This document shows positions 24,000-35,352 of a stretch of 64,000 nt of DNA, in pieces; position 1 is the stretch's first letter; each line of letters opens with the position of its first letter. A program made the position numbers and the translations under genes. The notes below the pieces were generated by a model that was not told the DNA's origin, did not search any database, and saw only the letters and a program-made list of their open reading frames with translations. The DNA lies in NCBI RefSeq assembly GCF_037126465.1, contig NC_088210.1, forward strand, positions 13,600,011-13,664,010, written 5' to 3'. Source of the DNA: Ornithodoros turicata (lineage: Eukaryota > Arthropoda > Arachnida > Ixodida > Argasidae).

Positions 24000-24449
24000 T
24001 TGCACCGAAAAAAGCATCTGCTTCTAATGTCTCTGGGCAGCCTCGTACCGGCAGAGAGGAGATGCCGTGAAAAAGCAAAAACGCGCGCGCTGTTTGTGAA
24101 GGAAAGAAGCCTTCAACGGGGAGCTTCCGGGAAATCATCATCTTTTCCGATTGCAAAACGCGCGAGATTATTCTGGGCGAAAGGGCTCGTTCCCCCTTCC
24201 ACGTTGTTGCAATGCCGTGGGTAAGAAATGTGACGTCTTTTCAGGCAGGAGAATATTGTCTTTCTGTTATACTTCGAAGGGGCAGGACGATCTTACATCT
24301 TACAGGACAGAATTCCCACAGAATTACGAGATATATCCTAGCGGTCTCTTAGTAGATTGCTTGTATGATTTCTCGAATAAGTCGACGTTGTACTGTATTC
24401 TTATTGTATTGAAGCGGAAATTCCAAGGAACGCGTTGGAGGACAATTAA

Positions 24450-24600
24450 CGAAGTTATAGTTAAGTTAGCTCGTGAAAGTAGTAACTGAGTTAAGTTACT
24501 TTATTTTTCGAAGTGTATAGCTAGTTACAGCTACAGTTAACGCGTCAGAGTCGGTTAGTTTCAGAACAGTTACTTTTTTTAAGAAGCGAAAGAAACAAAA
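24450..24600. mobile_element. GTAAC-rich element end
   Basis: AGTAACTGAGTTAAGTTACT and CTAGTTACAGCTACAGTTAA repeats as at the ends of the other GTAAC elements; termini not resolved. Confidence 0.35.
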
Positions 24601-25067
24601 AGAAAATAAAGTTATCGGTGCGGCGCTCGTCCTTCCGCTGGAGAACAAAAAATAAATATAAAACAAAACAAATGAAAAATAAAATCAAAATTTACGTTGC
24701 CACGACACGACAGGATTGTTGAACGCGACCAAATAATGCTGTCATCGCGGGGGAAATAATGTGTTCCATTGTTAGCAGCTGCCGTATATATAGCACTGAT
24801 ATACACTCGATGACGTTGGATGAAAGGATCGATCTGACAGCCATATATCAGAACCTGGCGTCATAGCGGCGGACTGTAGCACCTGTTCGGTTAGATGGTT
24901 GCATTGACCCCGTTTGTTCTCGATGGGATTCAAACTTTCTTATCAGACGAATGCAATATGTTGTGACAAATGACATCTCGTTTCCCCTAGCTCTGTTTTC
25001 GTCCGAAATCCTTCGGAGATACGTTATAGGGTTCCGCGTTTTCTATTTTTGTTCTTGGGCGGATTCG

Positions 25068-25195
25068 ACGACACACACACACACACAAATAGAGATACGA
25101 TGATGAGATGGGGCTGATGCCGGCCAGCAGGCTGGGCGCTGCCCCAGTGCCACTTGTACGTGATGAGAGATGATGATGGATATGATGATATTCGA
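25068..25195 (-). mobile_element. LINE 3' UTR fragment with (TG)n tail
   Basis: GATGAGATGGGGCTGATGCC, AGCAGGCTGGGCGCTGCC and the ACACACACAC run parallel 38720-38830, so this is the 3' end of the same LINE family without coding sequence. Confidence 0.55.
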
Positions 25196-25262
25196 CGAAT
25201 ATTCTCCGGTGTTTATTGATTTTCACGAGGTCGGCGTTTTTCGATTTTTTCTTTGGCGTATA

Positions 25263-26030
25263 CAGTCAACCCTCGATTTATGAACCTTAGATTTATGAAT
25301 TCCCTCGTTTTATGAACACGAGCACTGGGAACCAAACTTTTTCCATTCATTTTTCCCTCGTTTTATGAACTTCGATATTCGAATAATGAACGGGATTTCT
25401 GGGAACCAACTAGGAGTTGCCCAGCGTTTTTGCCCTCAATTTATGAACGGATCGTTCCGAGGTCAACAGAAACCTTCAAAGGGATAATTCCGTGGTCTTA
25501 TGAATGACGCCTGAACGGACAAAACGTTTTCCAGGTATTGCACCCTCGGTTCTTAACCCCTCGAAATCCAAACAACAAACGGGTTTTCCACGGTCGCACA
25601 AGGTGCGACCAAGTGTTCCCGACCTCAGTTGATGAATAAGCTGGTCGCTGTGACCCGGAGATTAATAAACGGAGGTTAAAAATCCTGAACGAAATCCGAG
25701 ACCAGTCCAGTGCGAATGTGGTGACATCTCTTCTTTCCAAGATTGACACAGCGGAAGGCATGGTCCAAAGCAAAATTAAACAATTTAGTATTGCATAATA
25801 AACAGACTGCGAATGCGTTAACGTCTGTTTTTTGTGAGACTGATACAGCAGAAGGCATGGTCAAAAGCAAAATTACACAATATATGACATTATAAACACA
25901 ATCCCAACTCGGAAATACTGTTCCATTTGCTCGATAGTACTCAGTTAACTGAATTTTCGATTTATGAATCCCTCGATTTATGAACGATTTTTCGGGGAAC
26001 CGAGGGTGTTCATAAATCGAGGGTTTACTG
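25263..26030 (+). mobile_element. pogo/Tigger-like element, 768 bp
   Basis: CAGTCAACCCTCGATTTATG at the left, ATAAATCGAGGGTTTACTG at the right, TA on both sides. Contains the same transposase tail (TSLLSKIDTAEGMVQSKI, stop) near 25720-25797 and a second degenerate copy of that tail at 25835-25885, so it is internally duplicated. Confidence 0.72.
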
Positions 26031-26100
26031 TACATGGTTTACCCGACAGTTACCGGCGAATAGAAATCACAATGTAATTACAGCACGACGCTCATTCAAC

Positions 26101-26165
26101 GCGGCGTTGTTCGCTGCGTCATTCGCGGCGTTGTTCGCTCCGATATTCGCGGCATTCGCTGCGGT
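26101..26165. repeat. Short tandem repeat, 24-bp unit, about 2.7 copies
   Basis: GCGGCGTTGTTCGCTGCGTC plus ATTC at 26101, 26125 (one variant block) and a truncated third at 26149. Confidence 0.75.
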
Positions 26166-26698
26166 GGCGTTCTACGGCTAACGAAAAACTATAGACGGAC
26201 ATGCTTCACAACCATGGTGTTTCTGTATGGTTTTCCGATCGGCATCAACAACTTGTTAGTATGTGCAACAAAGTATCTCTGTCATGTCCTGGAATGTCCT
26301 TGTTTATTCGGTGTTTTTTCTATTAGAACCGAAAATGCGGAACCCTAGTTATAGGTCCTCTCCTCTTTTTACTTTTTATTAATGATGACCCAGTGCGCAT
26401 TGTCATTATGGTCTAGTTTATTGCATTCTTTTATTCGACGATTGTGTCGTCTATACCGGGTGTTTCACGAAAGTCTCCCGACCGAATAATTCGGAAACAG
26501 GTGGAACCACAGGGAAGTTTTCTTTTCAGTGAGCATCCCTGAGGCTTCTTTTTCCTTTAAAAACCAATCAGTCAGAGATGACACGAACGCGCGACTCCAA
26601 CCAGCAAAGTTTACTAATCTCCAGGACACCATGAACATATGAAGTGACACAGCATGGGAAAAGGGTGAAATAAATGTTTCCCATGCTGTGCCAATATA

Positions 26699-26930
26699 CA
26701 GGGTGCCCCGGTAAACGTGTCACTGAATTATAACAAAACAAAAACAGAAAACTAGGCTGCTTAGAATCATGCGGTCAACGGCATTTGTTCATATTATGTT
26801 TTTGCCACCTCCTGATGTGAATGTCATGTATCGTAAGTGTAATTATGTACATATTTGCTAACTGAACTCGAAAATTTGCCAAGTAAAGGTCACTTTTTTT
26901 AACCCTCCAGTGTGAAGAGCGGGGAAGGTA
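26699..26930 (+). mobile_element. Half copy of the mariner-like palindromic element
   Basis: CAGGGTGCCCCGGTAAACGT followed by AATCATGCGGTCAACGGCAT and GCCAAGTAAAGGTCACTTTT, as in the left arm at 44232. It stops near 26920 where another repeat begins. A related end, CCGGGTGTTTCACGAAAGTC, lies at 26456. Confidence 0.6.
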
Positions 26931-27392
26931 GGTATGATACCACGTCGCCGATGACCGTAACTCGTTCTCGTTCGCCGGTCAGTGGGGGTCAGCGCCTTGT
27001 CCCTTTTTCGCTGTAAACCAGCTTTGCCGGCTCTGATTTTGCCAGTTCTCGCGGAGAATTGGGATTTAAAGGAGCGGCCGAATCATGACCGAGCCAGGAG
27101 CAATAATGCTTTTTCAGAACCTCCAACAGCCAGGTATAGCAGACAACATTTCTCTGGACCAATCAGCGAGCGTGATCCCTGTAACGTCAGCGCGAGGTCG
27201 CAGGCAGGTCACAGGCCGGTGCTGCTCTCTACCGCCGTTGCTCGCAGTCGCTTGTTTGTGGCGTACTTCAAATTCAATTTCTGCGATAATTATGACTCTG
27301 TGGTGTGAATTACTTCGCATGGTGCATCTTACTTGCCTACTTAAAAGTTTTATAGGAAGAAAACAGGGTTTTAAAAGTGACTTCTGTTCCAC
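26927..27392 (+). repeat. LTR-like repeat, about 465 bp, forward copy
   Basis: Shares with 17240-17712 (inverted) the order ACTTCTGT, CACAGAGTCATAATTATCGC, CCAATCAGCGAGCG, AGAATTGGG, GGTCAGTGGGGGTCAGCGC. The CCAAT box and unit length would suit a solo LTR, but no primer site or polypurine tract is visible, so the class is open. Confidence 0.55.
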
Positions 27393-27489
27393 TTCAAGAA
27401 GATAAGGAACAGCCGCGTAGGGTGCCTTTATCGTGATGATGACTAATACACAGAAGCGCCCCTTCAGTCTGTTCCTTACGTACCGTCAC

Positions 27490-29273
27490 TAGAGGTGTGC
27501 GCCGTGGGCATTTTTTTCGGCGGCGGCGTAGAGCACGTTGAAGGCCCGGCGGCGGCGGCGTCAGCGGCGTCACGCCGATGCTGTCATATCGGCGTGCATC
27601 CCGTGGGCTGTCAGTATGTTCTCTTCTCCAACGGGGACGCACGAACACCTCAGAGCGGGGGTATTTTCTCCATCATAGTCAACGCGCCGGTGGCAGTATT
27701 TACTGTACCTTGCACAAAACAAGTGCGTCAGCGCTGGATAGTATTATGAAAGAAAAGCGAACACACAGAGGAACGTTAGGAGAAGTAAAGCACTTCAAGA
27801 AGGTCGTCGCCCAAGAACTTCGACTGGGCGCGTTAAGTGCGCGTCAAGCGCTGGAGAAAACAACATAGCTAGATAATCAGAACGACGAGCCGTCCCTTTA
27901 ATGGCAACTACACGTAACAGTTATAGCGAATGCTGATCGAATGTTCACACGACGGCGACGCGTGAAAGCTCTGTCTACTGATCCAGTGGCTCTTTTTGGG
28001 AAACCATATAAATATGCGAACGTTAGCAAACGATATGACATAAGCCCCTAAAGACATAACGCCCACCACGTCATTGAACAGTATTTTTGCAGAGGCTGTA
28101 GTTATCATGAATAAATACTGTAAAATCATTTAATTTCGCAGCCCTAAATTTTCGCGAATCGAGTAGGGATATATTCGCAACAACTTAATTTCGCGCACTC
28201 CACGAGTTCCTCGGATTTTCTCGATTCGCAAAATTTGCGAAAATTAAGGTCTCGCGAAATTAAAGGGTTTTACAGTATAAACTTGGCCAGAACGAGTGGG
28301 TTGAATCTGCCATGCTTCGCGCGCATTATAAGCACCGCAATTCCGCGATTGAAAACACCCTCTCTGACTGTGTGCTTTTCGCCGGCACACACAGAATGCA
28401 CTATTTGCTACGCACTTTTCGAGCGCAGAAAGAGCGACGGGCAATCCACGTGAGAGGACCAAGTGCTTTAGAGCGATCGAGCTGATTGGTGTAGGCGCTA
28501 ATCTGTTGGTCAGATAGACCGCTTTCCAACCCAGATAAGGCGAAAGTCGCGTCATTTCTGCGCTCGGAAATGGCGTACTTCTTGTTCCGGCTCATTTGCA
28601 TAGCGACATTCAGCGTCAGATATTTCAACACACGTGCGCGTTTAAGAATTTCTTAAACATGAAATGGCTTTCAACGATGAGTATCTTCCGTTCTGCTATC
28701 CCGTTTTTACGCGAAATTCCTTAATTAAAGAATTAATGAATTTGAGGTAATTAATGATCTTATAGTTACATACTTTCTTCGAGATAATATTCGCATGACC
28801 AACTCAAAAGCGGCATGTATTTCGTCCCGCTATTTTTTAAACAAAAATTCTGTGACGAATAAAAAACAAAACACCCTGTATATAGATCATGACCAGTGCT
28901 ATGGTGCTGGTGGATGACCGGCAAACAACCTGCAAGAATTGAATGACAAGTTTTCCTGGAGTTGTGTGATTCCAGGGTTGACTATGAAACGAAACTCTAA
29001 AGCATAAAAACAGCATATCAGGAGATGAAATTGTCACTGCTAAAAACACCACAAATGAAGCCTGGAACCTAAGATGAAAGAAAAACAAACAAAATATTAG
29101 GTATGGGAGATATTCGTTTATAGAAAGTGGATCAAAATGGGCACATTACACAGCCGCGCCGATTTTTCAACATCGGCGGCGGCGGCGCGGCGCGCCGACA
29201 GTTTTGGTACGGCGGCGACGGCGAGGCCCCGACCTCCGGCGGCGGCGCTTCGGCGCGGCGGCGCACACCTCTA
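27490..29273. mobile_element. hAT-like non-autonomous element, 1784 bp, perfect 8-bp target duplication
   Basis: Terminal TAGAGGTGTGCGCCG at 27490 and its exact complement ending at 29273, flanked on both sides by ACCGTCAC (27482-27489 and 29274-29281). Subterminal regions are CGGCGG-rich on both sides (27516-27580, 29173-29265). The interior has no recognisable transposase. It holds a 162-bp secondary insertion at 28116-28277. An open frame at 27495-27749 starts in the terminal repeat and is not like any family I know. Confidence 0.82.
28116..28277. mobile_element. MITE with CTGTAAAACCCTTTAATTTCGC-like ends, 162 bp
   Basis: TACTGTAAAATCATTTAATT at the left and AATTAAAGGGTTTTACAGTA at the right, with TTCGCG-rich arms. 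TA on both outer edges suggests a Tc1/mariner/pogo-type target. Nested in the hAT-like element. Confidence 0.7.
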
Positions 29274-29629
29274 ACCGTCACCCGCATGTGAACTAAGCGG
29301 ATGAACACGTAATTGGCAGACGGGCAGCTGAGCCAAAGAGCGCATTGGTATACGCTGCTCCGCGCAAGAAATGTGTAAGCCGAAACCAATTAATTACCCT
29401 ATGCCGACGCGGGCGTTTTTGCAGAACCATTTTCGCTGAAGGGTTCGATCGATGAAACAAAGGTTCCAAAAGCGTCCCAAGTAAAATTGAAATGTTAGGA
29501 GTTTTATTTAATTAATTAACGTATGCAAATGAGGGGCTCACTGCTCCGTTCTCGGCCGATGTCTCGGGGATGTTCACTGAAAAGAAGCCCTTCGATAGCG
29601 CCGCCTGTTTCTGCGAATTCTTAAAGGAT

Positions 29630-29700
29630 AACTGGGTCCAATATTGGGCCAAGATTGGGCCAGTATTGCCAATATTGGTTCACTATTGGGCCAAGATGCT
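29630..29700. repeat. CCAATATTGG-rich short repeat
   Basis: GGTCCAATATTGGGCCAAGA then GCCAATATTGGTTCACTATT: a run of overlapping ATTGGGCC/CCAATATTGG motifs. Inside an open frame (29570-30004) with no other sign of coding. Confidence 0.6.
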
Positions 29701-30014
29701 GTGCTCTTGGGAAGTCGTCACCTCTCAGTTTTTCATACTTAACGCCCCAAATAATTTTGAACCCTTTTTAGAAACTGAAAGGTGGCGACGCTCAACGTTC
29801 GTAAAGAAGACCGTTGGAGTGGGCCGCGGATTAACGAGCAGACATCACGTGCTCTGCAAGTCATCGAGCGTTCTGCTCATATTTAATTTCCCGGTTACTC
29901 CACTCGGGAAGCCCCATTGGCTACTGGGCCACCCTCCCTCTTCCCTCTCACTGCCTCCTCTCATGCGCAGGGGCGCACTTAAGGCATTTGAGACAGGTAA
30001 CTAGTACGCAACAA

Positions 30015-30256
30015 TACACTCTTAAAAATGAACTTCACCACATAGCACGCTCCTAGCCAACCATCATCCCGAATGACAACGTTCTCGCCCTAGATTTGTT
30101 GAAAACGGGAGGAGGAGCCTATTTTGTGCCATGCATAAGGGCCACAAAATAGGCTCCTCCTCTCGTTTTCAACAAATCAGGGACGAGAACGTTGTCATTC
30201 GGGATGATGGTTGGCTAGGAGCGTGCTATGTGGTGAAGTTCATTTCTAAGAGTGTA
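30015..30256. mobile_element. Palindromic MITE, core type B
   Basis: TACACTCTTAAAAATGAACT to AAGAGTGTA with GGAGGAGGAGCCTATTTTG core, TA at both edges. Confidence 0.87.
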
Positions 30257-30290
30257 GCAGCGTTGACACACAGTGTTCAGACAATATGAC

Positions 30291-30323
<33 letters not shown>
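30291..30323. repeat. (ATT)n microsatellite
   Basis: About 11 TTA units, beginning 35 bases after a palindromic MITE. Confidence 0.93.
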
Positions 30324-30325
<2 letters not shown>

Positions 30326-30862
30326 TGTTACGTGACACACCCTGTGTAATCTTGGTCCGTGTGATCTTAAAAACTTTTTTCTTTCTCACAAATAATTCGG
30401 TCTACATTTTTCGTATGATATGTCACGATGTAGGCGCGTCTCATTGCCTCATATCCAGTACAAATCGTGCCCTTGCTTACGGTTGCCCCTAAACGTACGA
30501 TCTAAAAAAACGATGACAGAAGGGAATCTTTCCGGCTGTGGCCTTTCCGTAACTTCCGTAAGACTGTCTGGTGCAGATGGATGGGAATATCACGTGCCAC
30601 AGCGTGCTCCTACACTTTAAGAAAAAGAGGTAGACTTTCCCACCCAAGCTGGTAGAACGACAGTATTTCTACTATTCAGGGCCAATCCACGCGCGCCTCC
30701 TCCTCCTCCGCTGTTATAAGCGGCGGCGACCCTTTCCCTTACCCCCCTCTCTCACGTTTGCTCTAAGAGAAGAAGTGTGTCCAATTTGTTGTGCATTTGT
30801 TCTGACGCGCTCCGAGCGTGGTTCGCTGGACAGCCGCTAGGATACGACGAGTATGCAAAAAG

Positions 30863-31340
30863 CCAGAGCCATTTATAGGGAGAGTTTGGCCATTCTTTGA
30901 TCTTTTGCCGCCTTGTGGGTGGAGCCTATTTTGACGTCAGAGTCGTCGTTGCGTCACCCATAAAGCCTGAATCCAAGCGGAATCTGCTTATCAGCCATCT
31001 GATGCGCGCCATATTGATGCTGTCCGTCAGCTTTGTTGTCGCAATGAATGCGATCTACAGGAATAACCGGCTTATGCCCCACAGCCGGCTGTGATAAGGG
31101 GGGGGCTTTGTTGCCAAACTGAAAGAGTTCAAGGACGAAGGGCTTTCGAAGGACAATGTACGCACGTGTTTTCCCTCCTTGCATCGTAAACAACGATCAG
31201 CATCAATATGGCGTCGGCGACCGGCTGACAACGGGACAACAATACGGCACCGAGGAGGGAGGTGGCTTAGCCCTGACGACGCATGACGCGCTTCAAGTTA
31301 GGCTCCTCCTAATGGCCAAACTCTCCATATAAATGGCTCT
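30863..31340. mobile_element. Inverted-repeat element (AGAGCCATTTATAGGGAGAG ends), 478 bp, 8-bp duplication
   Basis: Left CCAGAGCCATTTATAGGGAG, right TATAAATGGCTCT, arms sharing GAGAGTTTGGCCATT. Flanks GCAAAAAG at 30855-30862 and 31341-31348 are identical, so hAT-type insertion is likely. Confidence 0.72.
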
Positions 31341-31353
31341 GCAAAAAGCAGGG

Positions 31354-31717
31354 CAGAGCGTTTATTGGGAGAGTTTGGCCATTAGGAGGAGCCTCTCTCA
31401 AACTGCGTCATTTGACGTCACACGACGGGCGGCGCCAAGGCCAGTGGCACCATTTTGGATCAGAGCTATGGCCTTGAAATCTCCCATACCGCCATTTTGG
31501 AGAAGAGGCACAGCCTCGAAATTTGCCCGTGCCACCGCGGCTAGCCTTTCATTTTCGACGTTCCCAGACCTTCGGGTTGTTTGTGGGCACCTTGTCAACA
31601 ATAAATTATTGTTATTATTCCTGCCAAGTGGGCGGAGCTCTGACGTCGCGGCGGCTCCCCATCTCCGTTCGACAAAAGATCGCACAGAATGGCCACACTC
31701 TCCTGATAAACGGCTCC
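31354..31717. mobile_element. Second member of the AGAGCCATTTATAGGG family, about 365 bp
   Basis: GCAGAGCGTTTATTGGGAGA at the left and CTCCTGATAAACGGCTCCG at the right. It starts five bases after the duplication of the preceding element. A half copy of the family (GGCTCCTCCTAATGGCCAAA) lies at 11000-11023. Confidence 0.6.
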
Positions 31718-31719
31718 GT

Positions 31720-33990
31720 GAAAAAAAAGTCCATCTATAGTGACCCCAATTTTTCGCGAGTCGGGCACAAGCCACTAACCTTCGAAAACTTCGTCGGCCA
31801 CTAAACTGGGAAAGCCCCCGGCAGTCTGGAATCGAGTCGACATTAAACATCCTCCGTCTCGCCATTTTCTTATCGTTCGTGATCTCGCGTACAGGACTCA
31901 TTTTTATGCGCGTTATTGCCCGCAATACAATTATCACCTACACCGCTCCTGCGTATACATAGCCTCTCCAAGTGAGCCCACTTCAGATGGCATCCTTGCG
32001 AGTGCTTCCAAAACACATAGCGTTCGAGAGGTGTATCTATCGTCAAACGTACAAACGCCATCTCAGTCTTGATGACGTATCCTGTACAAGAAGCGCTTCC
32101 ACGAAACTCACGAGAACATTATACCTAATTATATAAACAGCGAATTTCACTGGCTGTTGCAGTGCGGAAGAGCTTATATATACACAGGTTCGAATGTGCA
32201 TGTTACACATGGGGGGCTGCAACGTGCGTCGCATTCCGATGGTCGCTATATATAGAACGACCTGCACTCACGGGTGTAACGCCAGTGTGGCCCTTGCTGT
32301 GTTCCGAAATGATCGTCAGGGCATAGGCCGAGACACAATCCGGGTTTGCAGGGATTCGAACCCGGGTCACCCCCAACGCCTAGCTCTAACGTCGGAGGAG
32401 CGAGAGTGTCAACCGGTCCTATTGGTTCCCGTAAGCACGTGATCTCTCCCGCGGTGCTTCACTGGCGGTGACTTCAAAAATGAACGAGTTTCAGTATTGG
32501 CGGAGTCGCTTTTCTATGCGTCCCTTATCCCTTTGTTGCTTTTCAAACTGAAATGCAGATTGACATCAATACAGCTTCTTCTTTTTTCTTCTTCTTCTTT
32601 TTTACTGCTGTGATTTCGTGTGACTCTTCGTATCTCAGTGTTTGCTCTCCGAGTGGTTCATGTGTTCAGAGTTGTTCACGTGGTATGGAATAGCCGCCTT
32701 CCACGTTGGTGGTGCCAATTTTATCCTTTTATTTTTCCGTCCTCACTCACTCACTCATTCGATACATTGACATTCACATTTATTTCAAGTAATTTGAGGT
32801 GAAGTGCCCCGCACAGCCCCTTTAAATTGCCTGCAACGGAACGTACTCGTGTCTTTAGAATCTTGCCGAATCCAATCCATACGTCCCCACACTAGCTGTA
32901 TACATCCAAAATATTATTTCTCTATGCGTTGAGTGGAAGTATCATAAAATTCATTGCTAGCTTTGAGAAGAAGAATTAAGTCATAGGATACGTAGCCTGC
33001 AATGTGCCCCATTAAGGGGGCACTAAAATGCAAAAACAACTTGCTCTGAAATGAAAGTCCGTGTTTCAATTAGTGTAATGCAAGCAAAATTAGTTCACAC
33101 AGCGCTACCGTTTAGAAGAGAAACGCAATGAAACCAGAGCCGTCTTTTGAGGTAACGAACGGGATCCTCGGGAAGTAAAGATTGGCGGCATTAAAGCAGA
33201 CAGAAGGAGAAGCTCATGCGCATACCTATCGTGGGCGTCTGATTTGGAACGGGTTCGATCGTAGTGTTCCGCATATATGCGCGGCGCGATGAGCACTGCT
33301 TCATTTTCCAATACCGATTCACTGAACTGTAGTCCACAACAGTTTTCGTGAATGTTTAACTTACAACATTTATCTTGACGTCCTTCGGACAACGACGCCA
33401 GTCCGCTTCGGTTGCAGACGACGAAAAGGTGACCACTCATTCGTTGCCGACGATGTCGGAAAGGTTGGAAAGAGAAGTGTTGGTCACAAAAACATTATCA
33501 CCTGCTACGCTATATTCATGGGTTGTCGAGCAGGTCACGTGCTACCAGAATGAATGCGGGCCTGTCCAGGTTGTGTGACACATACAATATATGGCACGCT
33601 TAACGACTGGAGGCCTGTCCTCTACCCGTTAGGAAATGTCCAAGAGCTTCGATGGCCAAACGCTGTGAATGATGAGTTGTCCCAAGGACCGAGTAGCGCC
33701 CTCGAAATCAAAGTCATGCAAATGTCCGTTGTCGTTCGTGGGCAATACTATCGAATATAAGTACACGTGGCTATTTACGGTGTCCACAGGGTCGGACACC
33801 GAACACGAAGCGATATTCTTTTCTGTGCACAGAACTTTCTGTCTACTCGCTTAGTATAATGCGGAAGTCTCGGAAGAGGAAATTACACGCGCCATTAGTC
33901 ATCGGAACGTCCAGGCCGGCCACGCTCATGTGCTCCCAGTGGACATGCATTATGCATGTAGGGGCTGAGGCAACAGGCTCCTCGGCTACG
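31720..33990. other. Intergenic
   Basis: A SINE fragment at 32345 and CTT-rich sequence at 32577-32603. An open frame of 111 codons on the minus strand (33105-33440) has no family resemblance. Confidence 0.45.
32345..32440 (-). mobile_element. tRNA-like SINE fragment
   Basis: Minus strand GGTGACCCGGGTTCGAATCC with a preceding GTTAGAGCTAGGCGTT. No full cloverleaf. Confidence 0.4.
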
Positions 33991-33997
33991 TTTTCCT

Positions 33998-34050
33998 GAT
34001 ACACTGCAGCACCCACCACTTTTTGTTTAGCACTGTGGCGGCAATGCTAG
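33998..34050 (+). repeat. Direct repeat flanking a GTAAC element, left copy
   Basis: GATACACTGCAGCACCCACC then ACTTTTTGTTTAGCACTG; repeated at 35024-35078. Confidence 0.7.
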
Positions 34051-34055
34051 ATACA

Positions 34056-35023
34056 CAGTCATAGATTGAGAAGTTACCCGTCAAGAAGAACTCGTTACAA
34101 GTTAAGTTACCGTGTGCAAAATGTAACTAAGTTAATAACGAAGTTCTTCAGCCTGAAATGTAACACGCAGTTACTGAGTTACTTAAAAAAAAAAGAACGA
34201 GTTACTTCCAACTTACTTCGGACACAAAATAGCATTGCGCAGCTGCAGCGCGCGTGAGCAGTTGAGTTAAACTTTTAGTTGCCTGCAGAGGAGGGGGGGG
34301 GGGATTTATTGACAGAAAAAATAATAAAAAATGAAAGGGAGGAGTGCAACACGCTAAGATCGTTTTCGTTGATGTGCAACAATAGATCTCTCCCTGTTTG
34401 GAAACAAATGACGTCATAGTGTTCGACAGCGCCAAAATATGGTAGAATTGAACTACGCTCGAAGCTGGAGCTGAACAAGGTCGCGCACGAAAGCCACGGT
34501 CTTGAGGGGATTAAAATATGGTCCCTTAAAGGGACGCGACCCTCTGACCTACTTTTCTTTCAGTGCGAGGCAGCGAACAAGTGCCAGTTCGTGGAACCCC
34601 GCCCTCTCCTTCCGATTTGTTTCGGCAGTCGGTCTACCAATGTCATGATGACGTTTCTCTGGTAGAGGTCTATTCGAACGCTTTGCATCTTACTCCCTGT
34701 GGGCGCACAATGGTTCAGATTCATTTCAATGGCGGCGGTTCTTACTTCCTGAATAAAATACTGTCGTTGATTGAATATCACGTTTTATGGCAAACAATGT
34801 CATGAAGGAACCGGAGAGAAAGCAAGAAAATATGTGGACGTGAGTGAAAAGCGAGTTAAAAGTAACTTTAAACTTAAGTTACTTTGGCAAAGTTACCTGA
34901 AAAAGGAACGAGTTCCTTTGAAAGTTACCACGGCGTAAAAGTACCGAGTTAAGTTGCAAGTTACCAAAAAAAGGAACTTAGTTACAGTAACGAGTTACTT
35001 GTAACGAGTTCCCTCGAACTCTG
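34056..35023. mobile_element. GTAAC-rich hAT-like element
   Basis: CAGTCATAGATTGAGAAGTT at the left and CGAGTTCCCTCGAACTCTG at the right, each followed inward by GAGTTAC/GTAACTCGTTAC repeats (34075-34215, 34850-35012). GATACA is at both outer edges. Holds the MITE at 34382-34673 and a G-run (34293-34303). No coding frame. Confidence 0.5.
34382..34673 (+). mobile_element. MITE with ATAGACCTCTACC ends, copy C
   Basis: Begins ATAGATCTCTCCCTG, ends GGTAGAGGTCTAT, with the same internal blocks as copies A and B. It sits inside a GTAAC-rich element (34056-35023). Confidence 0.7.
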
Positions 35024-35078
35024 GATACACTGCGGCACCCGTCACTTTTTGTTTAGCACTGCATCGGCAAAGGTAGTG
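35024..35078 (+). repeat. Direct repeat flanking a GTAAC element, right copy
   Basis: GATACACTGCGGCACCCGTC then ACTTTTTGTTTAGCACTG, matching 33998-34050. Confidence 0.7.
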
Positions 35079-35279
35079 CTAACGCTAGCCCCGAGCGAGT
35101 TCTTATATTCATGCCAAGCGAATAAGAACGCTCGTCAAACATGTACCAAAGTTACAGTGCAAACTAGAAGACTTAAGGGGAAGGTCATGAAAATCCACAG
35201 CGCAGTCTTTCCTCATAAACTGTGATATCCGGTTCAGCTTACGTCTGCAAGCTAACGATGTGTCCATTTCGTTTGCAGA

Positions 35280-35352
35280 TAACGTCTTGCCGGGAAAGGA
35301 GGCTGTCGAACGGCTGGGCAAACTGGCCACGAAACCCAAGCCAGGGATTTGA
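35280..35352 (+). other. Possible isolated terminal coding exon
   Basis: After a good acceptor (TTCGTTTGCAG) the frame reads NVLPGKEAVERLGKLATKPK, then PGI and TGA. Composition looks coding, but I know no family for it and found no upstream exon. It could be chance. Confidence 0.25.

Noticed and set aside
31398..31937. 179-codon open frame on the minus strand
   Set aside because: Overlaps the inverted-repeat element at 31354-31717 and has no motif.
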